From Gammaproteobacteria bacterium (GTDB lineage Bacteria; Pseudomonadota; Gammaproteobacteria; UBA4575): a DNA stretch of 5,214 bases. This document shows positions 1 through 5,214 of this stretch, piece after piece (the first letter of the stretch is position 1; each line of letters opens with the position of its first letter). The notes beneath the pieces are model-generated. The model was not told the origin of the DNA, searched no databases, and was given only the letters and a program-made list of their open reading frames with translations. The stretch covers positions 1 through 5,214 of the forward strand of contig JANQKJ010000069.1 of NCBI GenBank assembly GCA_028281205.1, read 5' to 3'. A program made the translations under genes and the position numbers.

Positions 1-363
1 GCCGCAGTATTGGCAGTGATTGGTTATAGCTTGAATGACACCATTGTTGTATTTGACCGCATACGTGAAAACTTTAGACGTATGCGCAAGGTTACTCCAC
101 TAGAAGTCATTAACGGTTCAATTAACCAAACACTCTCGCGTACATTAGTGACATCTTTGACGACTTTATTAGTGCTCTTTGCATTGTTCTTTATAGGTGG
201 TGAAGTTATCCACTCATTTGCATTGGCGCTTATTGTAGGTGTAATCGTGGGCACCTATTCTTCTATCTATATCGCAAGCTCAATGTTAGTTGTGCTAAAC
301 GTGACGTCGAAGGATTTGATGCAGGAGCAGAAAGATACTACTGAATTGGATGAAATGCCTTAA
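1..363 (+). CDS. secF: Protein translocase subunit SecF, C-terminal part (5' end outside window)
   Basis: SecF is an inner-membrane protein that works with SecD (and YajC) to drive late steps of Sec-dependent export using the proton motive force. The frame is open from base 1 and ends at TAA 361-363, giving 120 residues, so roughly the last third of a protein of about 300 residues is present. Fragment residues 9-24 carry the family signature YSLNDTIVVFDRIREN. Its Asp13 matches the conserved membrane Asp implicated in proton transfer, and Arg47 (in LSRTLVTS) matches a second conserved charged position. Two strongly hydrophobic stretches follow, at about residues 49-67 and 72-99, the expected last two membrane helices. 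A short charged cytoplasmic tail ends the protein. The first ATG or TTG seen here is internal and is not the true start. secD is expected upstream, outside the window. The assignment is firm; only the N-terminal part is unseen. Confidence 0.96.
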   Translation, partial: AAVLAVIGYSLNDTIVVFDRIRENFRRMRKVTPLEVINGSINQTLSRTLVTSLTTLLVLFALFFIGGEVIHSFALALIVGVIVGTYSSIYIASSMLVVLNVTSKDLMQEQKDTTELDEMP

Positions 364-388
364 ATAGAAGGGCTTAAAGTAGCTCTGA

Positions 389-1177
389 CTAGACTGACTT
401 TATTGCACTATTGAGTTCGGTAATAAGATTTTTGTAAAGCTGCGTGTTGGCTGCCACTACATTGCCAGATTGCATAAATTTATGCCCTCCTTCCATGTCG
501 CTGACCAATCCTCCTGCTTCCTGCACCAGGATAACTCCAGCAGCAATGTCCCAGGTATTTAGGCCAAATTCCCAGAAGCCATCAAATCTGCCGGCAGCAA
601 CATAAGCCAAGTCTAACGCGGCAGAGCCAGCGCGACGAATGCCCGAAGTTTTTTGTAATAGGGCTCTGAGTGTAGCCAAGTAAATATCTAATTCTTGATC
701 TGCACGGTAAGGCAAGCCTGTGCCAATTAAACTCCCCGCGATATCTCGTTGCTTACTAACTCTGATGCGGCGGTTATTTAATGTCGCGCCATCGCCACGG
801 GTAGCACAAAATAACTCTTCTTTTAAAGGATCGTAAACCACGCCTAGCTGTAGTTTGTTACTCTCCTGCATGGCAATCGAGACTGAGAATTGCGGTACGC
901 CATGTAAGTAATTCGTCGTGCCATCTAATGGATCTATGATCCACTGACATTCATCGCCTTTATGTTGTCCGGATTCTTCAGCAAGAATGGCGTGACTAGG
1001 GTATGCTTTTTGAATAATAGAAATAATTGACTGTTCTGCCTGATGATCAACTTCGCTGACAAAGTCATTGCTGCCCTTGGTATGGATTTTGATATCGGGC
1101 AAGCGGTTCATATTGCGCAAAATAACTTGCCCAGCCGCACGTGCAGCACTGACTGCAATATTTAATGCAGGTTTCAT
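389..1177 (-). CDS. suhB: Inositol-1-monophosphatase family protein SuhB
   Basis: This 262-residue protein belongs to the Mg2+-dependent inositol monophosphatase family and is close to the length of E. coli SuhB (267). The metal and phosphate site is complete: Glu67-Glu68 in LAEESG, the DPLDGTTN motif at 82-89 (Asp82, Asp85, Gly86, Thr87), and Trp209-Asp210 in the C-terminal WDIAAG motif. The RRAGSAALDLAYVAAGRFDGF stretch begins with the Arg181-Arg182 pair, which aligns with the E. coli SuhB region linked to dimer formation. In E. coli SuhB also binds RNA polymerase as part of the rRNA antitermination complex. That role is plausible here but cannot be read from sequence. The start is the ATG at 1177-1175, which gives the usual family N-terminus (MKPALNIAVSAARAAG). 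No clear Shine-Dalgarno precedes it. The gene converges on secF and diverges from trmJ, the same suhB/trmJ pairing as in enterics and Pseudomonas. Confidence 0.96.
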   Translation of the reverse strand: MKPALNIAVSAARAAGQVILRNMNRLPDIKIHTKGSNDFVSEVDHQAEQSIISIIQKAYPSHAILAEESGQHKGDECQWIIDPLDGTTNYLHGVPQFSVSIAMQESNKLQLGVVYDPLKEELFCATRGDGATLNNRRIRVSKQRDIAGSLIGTGLPYRADQELDIYLATLRALLQKTSGIRRAGSAALDLAYVAAGRFDGFWEFGLNTWDIAAGVILVQEAGGLVSDMEGGHKFMQSGNVVAANTQLYKNLITELNSAIKSV

Positions 1178-1255
1178 GGTGTAAATCTAAGCAGTTTGAA
1201 TTGGCGGCAAAGAGTAGCAGACACGAGTGAATTTGTAAGCTTAATAATCTAATCC
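1178..1255. other. Divergent intergenic region between suhB and trmJ
   Basis: These 78 bases separate two divergent start codons, so they should hold promoters for both genes unless transcription starts elsewhere. I see no convincing sigma-70 pair in either direction. The best hexamers, such as TAATAA near 1242 for trmJ, match only about half the consensus and lie too near the start codon. On the minus strand, TTGCCG upstream of suhB has no well-spaced -10 partner. No strong Shine-Dalgarno is visible for either gene. The region is A+T-rich close to trmJ. This entry rests on position rather than on recognised motifs. Confidence 0.4.
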
Positions 1256-1993
1256 ATGAACAATATATCCGACAAAATAATTCAACCACGAGTCATCATG
1301 GTGGAAACATCTCATCCTGGGAATATTGGTGCTGCTGCGCGTGCAATGAAAACTATGTGTTTGCATCAGCTCGCGTTAGTGCAACCAAAATCTTATCCTG
1401 ACCCAGTTGCTTTTGCGCGCTCATCTGGTGCTGCCGATGTACTCGAGCAAGCACAAGTGTATTCATCTTTAACGCAAGCTATCAGTGATTGCCAAATAGT
1501 CGTAGGTATAACTGCGCGTAGCAGGAGATTATCGGCACCAGTGATGATGCCTAAACAATTAATCCAATATATGTTGACCGAATACAGAACATCAAACATA
1601 GCTTGGGTGTTTGGGCGTGAACGCAATGGCCTAAGCAATGAGGAAATTGATTTATGTAATGTTGTTTGCACTATTCCGTCAAATCCAGAATACGGCTCAT
1701 TAAATATTGCAGCGGCAATCCAAATCCTCTGTTATGAATTATATGCGGCCCATAATCAGACTGATTCCATCATTACAGAGGAGCCAACAGGTATCGATTC
1801 ACTGGCGCCGGCTGCTGAGAGAGAGGGTTTCTACCAACACTTATGGCAAGCTTTGCTTAAGATTGAGTTTCTTGATGAACAAAATCCACTGCCTCTGCAG
1901 AGAAAAGTAAGGCGTTTGTTTGATCGTGCACAGCTCAGTAGTGCCGAAGTCAATATTCTGCGTGGAATTTTAAAAAACGTTTTAAAGCAGTAA
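1256..1993 (+). CDS. trmJ: tRNA (cytidine/uridine-32-2'-O)-methyltransferase TrmJ
   Basis: TrmJ is a SPOUT-superfamily enzyme that uses S-adenosylmethionine to methylate the 2'-OH of nucleotide 32 in the tRNA anticodon loop. The 245-residue length matches the family. All three SPOUT motifs are present: HPGNIGAAARAMK at 20-32 with the conserved Asn23 and Arg29, VFGRERNGLSNEE at 118-130, and the knot motif IPSNPEYGSLNIAAAIQ at 140-156 with Ser148-Leu149-Asn150. Residues from about 190 onward form the charged, helical C-terminal extension typical of TrmJ (QRKVRRLFDRAQLSSAEVNILRGILK), which separates it from shorter relatives such as TrmL. The ATG at 1256 is preferred because it leaves a normal short lead before the first strand (RVIMVETSHPGN). 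The in-frame ATG at 1298 would remove that strand. The ribosome-binding site is poor. It lies between suhB and the isc operon as in E. coli (older names yfhQ and xmJ). Confidence 0.95.
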   Translation: MNNISDKIIQPRVIMVETSHPGNIGAAARAMKTMCLHQLALVQPKSYPDPVAFARSSGAADVLEQAQVYSSLTQAISDCQIVVGITARSRRLSAPVMMPKQLIQYMLTEYRTSNIAWVFGRERNGLSNEEIDLCNVVCTIPSNPEYGSLNIAAAIQILCYELYAAHNQTDSIITEEPTGIDSLAPAAEREGFYQHLWQALLKIEFLDEQNPLPLQRKVRRLFDRAQLSSAEVNILRGILKNVLKQ

Positions 1994-2053
1994 GTTATAT
2001 AGATACATAACAAACTGTGATAGGCCAGTGCCAGTACATCTAGCCCGTTAGCT

Positions 2054-2078
2054 ATACTTGATTAAAATAGTCGGGTAT
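2054..2078 (+). promoter_or_regulatory. IscR type 1 operator upstream of iscR
   Basis: This is an imperfect 25-base inverted repeat with a left arm ATACTTGATT (2054-2063), a five-base A/T spacer (2064-2068) and a right arm AGTCGGGTAT (2069-2078). The arms match in 7 of 10 paired positions. As I recall the E. coli type 1 consensus (ATASYYGACT, four degenerate mostly A/T positions, then the AGTCRRSTAT half), every base fits except one, T in place of C at 2062. The type 1 site is the one bound by [2Fe-2S]-IscR, which represses the isc operon when clusters are plentiful. It covers the probable -35 element and much of the spacer of the iscR promoter, the right position for repression by blocking polymerase. 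Binding is inferred from the motif plus the adjacent iscR gene. Confidence 0.88.
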
Positions 2079-2087
2079 TGGTATGAT
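2058..2087 (+). promoter_or_regulatory. Predicted sigma-70 promoter of the isc operon (PiscR)
   Basis: The -10 element is TATGAT at 2082-2087, five of six bases to consensus. It is preceded by TGG at 2079-2081, which makes an extended -10 (TGn). A -35 candidate, TTGATT at 2058-2063, matches four of six bases at a slightly long 18-base spacing; the extended -10 would compensate for this weak element. Transcription would start near 2094-2095, giving a leader of only about 22 bases before the iscR ATG. The -35 lies wholly inside the IscR operator, so the two are read together as one autoregulated promoter. Confidence 0.75.
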
Positions 2088-2104
2088 TTCAACCATCAAG
2101 CAAC

Positions 2105-2110
2105 GGGTGA
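2105..2110 (+). promoter_or_regulatory. Ribosome-binding site of iscR
   Basis: GGGTGA sits six bases upstream of the iscR ATG. It is a moderate Shine-Dalgarno match (GGTGA core) at a normal spacing, and it supports the start at 2117. Confidence 0.6.
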
Positions 2111-2116
2111 TTAAAT

Positions 2117-2602
2117 ATGAAACTCAGTACTAAAGGTAGATACGCAGTGACGGCCATGTTTGACGTCGCTATCCACCAAAAGAGTGGTCCAGTGTCGCTG
2201 AGCGATATATCTGAACGACAAGGTATCTCGCTTTCTTATTTAGAGCAACTATTCGGCCGCATGCGTCGTCGCGATTTAGTCGCGAGTACACGTGGCCCCG
2301 GTGGCGGTTACAAGCTTTCGCGTGCAGCAAATCAGATTGCTATAGCAGATATTATTACTGCAGTAGATGAAACGGTTGATGCAACGCGCTGTGGTGGTAA
2401 TGCCGATTGTCAGAATCAGCAACGTTGTCTGACCCACGAATTATGGGAAGATCTGAGTTCACAAATACACGTATTTTTATCTAGCATTACTTTGGAAGAT
2501 GCTATCAATAAGGAACGTGTTGTTGAAGTTGCTGAGCGTCAGGATCGTATGTTGAATGCTGAACAGCGAGTAGATTTTCAGACTGCGCATGAGAATGCGT
2601 AA
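2117..2602 (+). CDS. iscR: Fe-S cluster-binding transcriptional regulator IscR
   Basis: IscR is an Rrf2-family regulator that senses Fe-S cluster supply and controls the isc operon and other genes. The 161-residue protein is close in length to the E. coli one. It opens with MKLSTKGRYAVTAMFDVA, the start of the N-terminal winged-helix domain. The recognition region ISERQGISLSYLEQLFGRMR lies at 31-50, and the wing RGPGGGY at 59-65. The cluster ligands are complete and spaced as in E. coli: Cys92, Cys98, Cys104 and His107 in ATRCGGNADCQNQQRCLTHELW. Glu43, which in E. coli blocks apo-IscR from binding type 1 sites, is also kept, so cluster-dependent switching between site classes should operate. 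The tail after about residue 140 is variable in the family. It is the first gene of the isc operon, with iscS 41 bases downstream, and it is very probably repressed by its own holo-form at 2054-2078. Confidence 0.98.
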   Translation: MKLSTKGRYAVTAMFDVAIHQKSGPVSLSDISERQGISLSYLEQLFGRMRRRDLVASTRGPGGGYKLSRAANQIAIADIITAVDETVDATRCGGNADCQNQQRCLTHELWEDLSSQIHVFLSSITLEDAINKERVVEVAERQDRMLNAEQRVDFQTAHENA

Positions 2603-2630
2603 TAAACTGCTTAATTAGTATTTTTGATTA

Positions 2631-2635
2631 AAGGA
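2631..2635 (+). promoter_or_regulatory. Ribosome-binding site that fixes the GTG start of iscS
   Basis: AAGGA lies eight bases before GTG 2644. No in-frame ATG exists near the start of the conserved region, and this is the only good Shine-Dalgarno in the 41-base iscR-iscS gap. It therefore decides in favour of the GTG. Confidence 0.75.
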
Positions 2636-2643
2636 AACAATCA

Positions 2644-3867
2644 GTGAGTGAGTTAAAACTACCAATCTATCTAGACTACAGTGCGACTACACCGGTTGAC
2701 CCACGTGTTGCCACTGCCATGATGGAATGTTTAACCAATGAAGGTAATTTCGGTAACCCGGCATCACGTAGTCATGAATTTGGCTGGAAAGCTGAACAGG
2801 CTGTTGAGCAAGCACGAGCTAATGTGGCTGATCTGATAAATGCTGATCCCAAAGAAATTATATGGACAAGCGGAGCGACTGAGTCAGACAACTTGGCGAT
2901 TAAGGGTGCCGCACATTTTTATAGTAAAAATGGTAAACACATAATTACGCTAAAGACCGAACATAAGGCCGTTTTAGATACATGTCGCCAATTAGAACGT
3001 GAAGGATTTGAAGTCACTTATCTTGAGCCTGAAGCAAATGGCCTTGTGGATTTAGAAAAACTTAAAGCTGCAATTCGCGAAGATACCGTGCTTATTTCAA
3101 TTATGCATGTGAATAATGAAATTGGTGTGGTTCAGGATATTAAAGCAATAGGCCAACTAGCGCGTGAAAATAAAATTATTTTTCATGTGGATGCAGCGCA
3201 AAGTGCGGGTAAAGTCGAAGTTGACGTTAAGGATATGAACGTAGACCTAATGAGTTTTTCTGCGCATAAAATCTATGGTCCAAAAGGTATTGGAGCATTG
3301 TATGTATGTCGTAAGCCGCGGGTAAGAATTGAAGCGCAAATGCATGGTGGTGGTCATGAGCGAGGCATGCGCTCTGGAACATTGCCAACTCATCAAATTG
3401 TTGGCATGGGTGAAGCATTTAGAATTGCTAAACAAGAAATGGCCAGTGAGAATGAGCGCATTCGCATGTTGCGTGATCGTTTGCTCGAAGGGCTAAAAGA
3501 TATTGAAGAAGTGTACATTAATGGTGACATTGATCATCGTGTTCCACATAATCTAAATATGAGCTTTAACTTTGTTGAAGGTGAAAGTTTAATTATGGCG
3601 CTAAAGGATATCGCTATCTCTTCAGGTTCGGCCTGTACTAGTGCTTCGCTAGAGCCAAGTTATGTATTAAGAGCACTTGGCAGAGATGATGAATTAGCAC
3701 ATAGCTCATTGCGATTCAGCATTGGTCGATTTACTACTGAGAAAGATGTCGATCATGCTGTTGATGTAATACGTAAAGCGGTGACTAAGCTACGCGACCT
3801 GTCACCTTTATGGGATATGTATAAAGAAGGTGTGGACTTGAAGTCTATTGAATGGGCCGCACATTAA
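2644..3867 (+). CDS. iscS: Cysteine desulfurase IscS
   Basis: IscS is a cytoplasmic, pyridoxal-phosphate-dependent class V aminotransferase-fold enzyme. It converts L-cysteine to L-alanine and passes the sulfur, as a persulfide, to IscU and to other acceptors such as tRNA-thiolation proteins. The 407-residue product is three residues longer at the N-terminus than E. coli IscS (404) and very similar throughout. Key residues, from alignment by eye: His107 in TEHKAV, Asp183 in HVDAAQ, the PLP-binding Lys209 in SFSAHKIYGPKG, and the persulfide-forming Cys331 in SSGSACTSASLEPSY. The C-terminus (LSPLWDMYKEGVDLKSIEWAAH) keeps the conserved tail involved in contact with IscU. Translation begins at a GTG (reads SELKLPIYLDYSATTP), supported by AAGGA eight bases upstream. 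It sits between iscR and iscU in the same operon and is presumably controlled from PiscR. Confidence 0.98.
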   Translation: MSELKLPIYLDYSATTPVDPRVATAMMECLTNEGNFGNPASRSHEFGWKAEQAVEQARANVADLINADPKEIIWTSGATESDNLAIKGAAHFYSKNGKHIITLKTEHKAVLDTCRQLEREGFEVTYLEPEANGLVDLEKLKAAIREDTVLISIMHVNNEIGVVQDIKAIGQLARENKIIFHVDAAQSAGKVEVDVKDMNVDLMSFSAHKIYGPKGIGALYVCRKPRVRIEAQMHGGGHERGMRSGTLPTHQIVGMGEAFRIAKQEMASENERIRMLRDRLLEGLKDIEEVYINGDIDHRVPHNLNMSFNFVEGESLIMALKDIAISSGSACTSASLEPSYVLRALGRDDELAHSSLRFSIGRFTTEKDVDHAVDVIRKAVTKLRDLSPLWDMYKEGVDLKSIEWAAH

Positions 3868-3892
3868 ACATATGTAAAAAGCGATTTATAAC

Positions 3893-3897
3893 AGGAG
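3893..3897 (+). promoter_or_regulatory. Strong ribosome-binding site of iscU
   Basis: AGGAG lies nine bases upstream of the iscU ATG and is the best Shine-Dalgarno in the window. High translation would suit the scaffold protein, which is needed in quantity. The 39-base iscS-iscU gap shows no terminator or separate promoter. Confidence 0.75.
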
Positions 3898-3906
3898 TCA
3901 AGCACA

Positions 3907-4308
3907 ATGGCATACGGAGAAAAAGTATTAGATCACTACGAAAATCCACGTAACGTAGGAACATTGAATAAAGAGTCAAGTAATGTTGGTACTGGCATGG
4001 TTGGTGCGCCTGCTTGTGGTGATGTGATGAAGTTGCAAATTCAGGTAAATGATAGTGGTGTTATTGAAGATGCTAAATTCAAAACTTATGGTTGTGGTTC
4101 TGCTATTGCTTCTTCAAGTCTTTTGACTGAATGGGTAAAAGGTAAAACTCTTGATGAGGCAAGCCTGATTAAAAATTCTGATATTGCAGAAGAGCTGGCA
4201 TTGCCACCAGTAAAAATCCATTGCTCAGTATTAGCAGAAGATGCAATTCGTGCAGCTATCACTGATTATCAAAGTAAACAGAGTCCTGCTGAAAAGAAAA
4301 GTGCTTAA
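3907..4308 (+). CDS. iscU: Fe-S cluster assembly scaffold IscU
   Basis: IscU is the scaffold on which [2Fe-2S] and [4Fe-4S] clusters are built from IscS-derived sulfur and iron, before HscA/HscB-assisted transfer to target proteins. The start MAYGEKVLDHYENPRNVG is the standard family N-terminus. The three cluster cysteines are at the same positions as in E. coli: Cys37 (GAPACGD, followed by the conserved Asp39), Cys63 (TYGCGSAIASS) and Cys106 (KIHCSVLAEDA, preceded by His105). LPPVK at 99-103 is the motif recognised by the HscA chaperone. At 133 residues it is about five longer than the E. coli protein, the extra being a short Lys/Ser-rich tail (SPAEKKSA) not expected to affect function. A strong Shine-Dalgarno precedes it, and iscA follows after nine bases, suggesting coupled translation. 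Confidence 0.98.
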   Translation: MAYGEKVLDHYENPRNVGTLNKESSNVGTGMVGAPACGDVMKLQIQVNDSGVIEDAKFKTYGCGSAIASSSLLTEWVKGKTLDEASLIKNSDIAEELALPPVKIHCSVLAEDAIRAAITDYQSKQSPAEKKSA

Positions 4309-4317
4309 TATTAAATA

Positions 4318-4641
4318 ATGTCTATCTCATTAACAGAAAATGCCGTCAAGCGGGTTAAGACTTTCCTTGAAAAACGGGGCAAGGGTGTCGGTGTGCGCCT
4401 GGGTGTTAAAACAACAGGCTGCTCTGGTATGGCCTATACTATAGAGTTTGCTGATGAGATTGAAGGTGCGGATAAAGTTTTTGAGCAAGATGGTATAAAA
4501 GTACTGGTAAATCCAAAGAGCCTAGTTTACTTGCAGGGCACTGAACTTGATTTTGCTAAAGAAGGATTGAACGAAGGCTTTAAATTTAATAATCCGAATG
4601 AAAAAGACCGTTGTGGCTGTGGTGAGAGCTTTACTGTCTAA
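4318..4641 (+). CDS. iscA: A-type Fe-S carrier protein IscA
   Basis: IscA is an A-type carrier (HesB/YadR/YfhF family) that binds iron or Fe-S clusters and helps deliver them, especially to [4Fe-4S] proteins. The 107-residue length is identical to E. coli IscA. The three invariant cysteines are in place: Cys35 in KTTGCSGMAY, and Cys99 and Cys101 in the C-terminal RCGCGESF motif. The region LDFAKEGLNEGFKFNNPNEKD just before the last motif is highly typical, and points to IscA rather than the paralogues ErpA or SufA, as does its position after iscU. The ATG lies nine bases past the iscU stop with no good Shine-Dalgarno (only a purine-rich run inside the end of iscU), so ribosomes probably re-initiate from iscU. 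Confidence 0.97.
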   Translation: MSISLTENAVKRVKTFLEKRGKGVGVRLGVKTTGCSGMAYTIEFADEIEGADKVFEQDGIKVLVNPKSLVYLQGTELDFAKEGLNEGFKFNNPNEKDRCGCGESFTV

Positions 4642-4687
4642 GTCGTACTGCTCATTAATCTTTGTATTTAACTACTTTTAGCTATCA

Positions 4688-5214
4688 ATGGAATTTGATT
4701 TCTCGCGTAACTACTTCGAGTTATTCGGTCTTGAAGTAGCATTTCAGATTAATAACGATGAGTTTGTAAGCTCATACCAAAAGCTACAATCTAAATATCA
4801 TCCTGATCGCTTTGTTGATAGTGATGATCAACACAAACGTATTGCCATGCAGGCAACAACGTATATTAATGAAGCATATAAGACCTTGCAAGATGATCAA
4901 GCGCGTGCGCGTTATATGCTTGAACTCCAAGGTGTGCCTTTTGATGTTGAGCAAGATACAACGCAGGACATGGATTTTTTGATGGCACAAATGGATTTAC
5001 GTGAACAGATTGATGACGTGGATTCGCAAGATGACCCTCTAGAGTACCTTGATCAGTTAGACAGTCAGTCGAGAAAAGATAAGCAGACACTTGTCCAAGC
5101 ATTTGAAAGTCTTTACTCCACTAAGCACTGGGATGAAGCTAAGGAAGTTGTACTAAAATTACAATTTTTTGCTCGCTTGCAACAACAAATTAATCACAAA
5201 CAAGAAACACTTGA
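4688..5214 (+). CDS. hscB: Fe-S assembly J-domain co-chaperone HscB (3' end outside window)
   Basis: HscB is a J-type co-chaperone that binds IscU and stimulates the ATPase of HscA, promoting cluster release to acceptor proteins. The frame is open from ATG 4688 to the window edge: 175 codons plus two bases, so very little of a protein of about 171-180 residues is missing. The J-domain is N-terminal (about 7-75), with the invariant HPD at 38-40 in KYHPDRF and INEAYKTLQD at 60-69. The C-terminal helical domain includes DFLMAQMDLREQIDD at 96-110. Its Leu98, Met99 and Met102 align with the hydrophobic E. coli residues that contact IscU (the last being Leu there). An in-frame TAG at 4679 prevents any longer start. 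No Shine-Dalgarno is evident. The 46-base gap after iscA has no terminator, so it is read as part of the isc operon. hscA and fdx are expected next. Confidence 0.96.
   Translation, partial: MEFDFSRNYFELFGLEVAFQINNDEFVSSYQKLQSKYHPDRFVDSDDQHKRIAMQATTYINEAYKTLQDDQARARYMLELQGVPFDVEQDTTQDMDFLMAQMDLREQIDDVDSQDDPLEYLDQLDSQSRKDKQTLVQAFESLYSTKHWDEAKEVVLKLQFFARLQQQINHKQETL

Noticed and set aside
371..385. Possible terminator stem AGGGC/GCTCT between secF and suhB.
   Set aside because: It is five pairs including a G-T wobble, with no following T run on either strand.
1065..1289. Open frames on the minus strand overlapping suhB and trmJ starts (also 1393-1671).
   Set aside because: They are out of frame with or antisense to well-supported genes and have no family resemblance.
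1996..2013. GTTAT/ATAAC inverted repeat just after the trmJ stop, considered as a trmJ terminator.
   Set aside because: It is a five-pair, A/T-dominated stem without a U tract, compatible with chance in an A+T-rich gap.
2039..2056. AGCCC motif near 2043 considered as part of an IscR type 2 site.
   Set aside because: Only the AGCCC core fits; the remaining conserved positions of the type 2 motif do not match, and it runs into the much better type 1 site.
2611..2631. Possible hairpin between iscR and iscS (TTAAT pairing with ATTAA around an 11-base loop), which could resemble the E. coli iscR-iscS structure tied to RyhB control.
   Set aside because: The stem is five A-T pairs only, too weak to support, and the 41-base gap is much shorter than the E. 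coli one. There is no evidence for a small-RNA site.
4784..5102. Two minus-strand open frames opposite hscB.
   Set aside because: They lie antisense to a clear J-domain protein reading on the plus strand, and their translations look like no recognisable protein.
1..5214. Search for CRISPR repeats, insertion sequences, tRNA genes, attachment sites or an unusual cargo gene.
   Set aside because: Coding regions fill nearly the whole window with conserved housekeeping genes, the gaps are at most 123 bases, and no direct repeats or cloverleaf-like segments were seen by eye.

Overview
The window is a chromosomal housekeeping stretch from a proteobacterium, most likely a gammaproteobacterium of low to moderate GC. 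The protein sequences are close to the Escherichia coli and Pseudomonas versions along their full length. The gene order (end of secF, then suhB and trmJ divergent, then the isc operon) is a known gammaproteobacterial arrangement. The genus cannot be named from this sequence alone.

Layout: the left edge holds the last 120 codons of secF (+), a subunit of the Sec-associated SecDF membrane complex. It converges on suhB (-), an inositol-monophosphatase-family protein, with only 25 bases between the two stop codons. suhB and trmJ (+), a tRNA position-32 2'-O-methyltransferase, diverge from a 78-base gap. A 123-base gap then holds the control region of the isc operon: an almost perfect IscR type 1 operator (2054-2078) laid over the -35 element of a promoter with an extended -10 (2082-2087). 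The operon follows on the + strand as iscR, iscS, iscU, iscA and hscB. hscB is cut off by the right edge of the window.

How the genes work together: IscS takes sulfur from cysteine, IscU is the scaffold on which Fe-S clusters are built, IscA is an A-type carrier, and HscB is the J-type co-chaperone that brings loaded IscU to HscA for cluster transfer. hscA and fdx would be expected just beyond the right edge. IscR carries the three cluster cysteines and the histidine needed to bind [2Fe-2S]. The operator upstream of its own gene therefore implies the classic loop: when clusters are plentiful, holo-IscR shuts the operon down.

All the genes look intact, with key residues present, apart from the two truncated by the window edges. 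No mobile element, CRISPR array, RNA gene or convincing terminator was seen. No new system was found. The points most worth a second look are the operator and promoter architecture, the absence of cysE between trmJ and iscR (it is there in Pseudomonas), the GTG start of iscS, and weak ribosome-binding sites at several genes.
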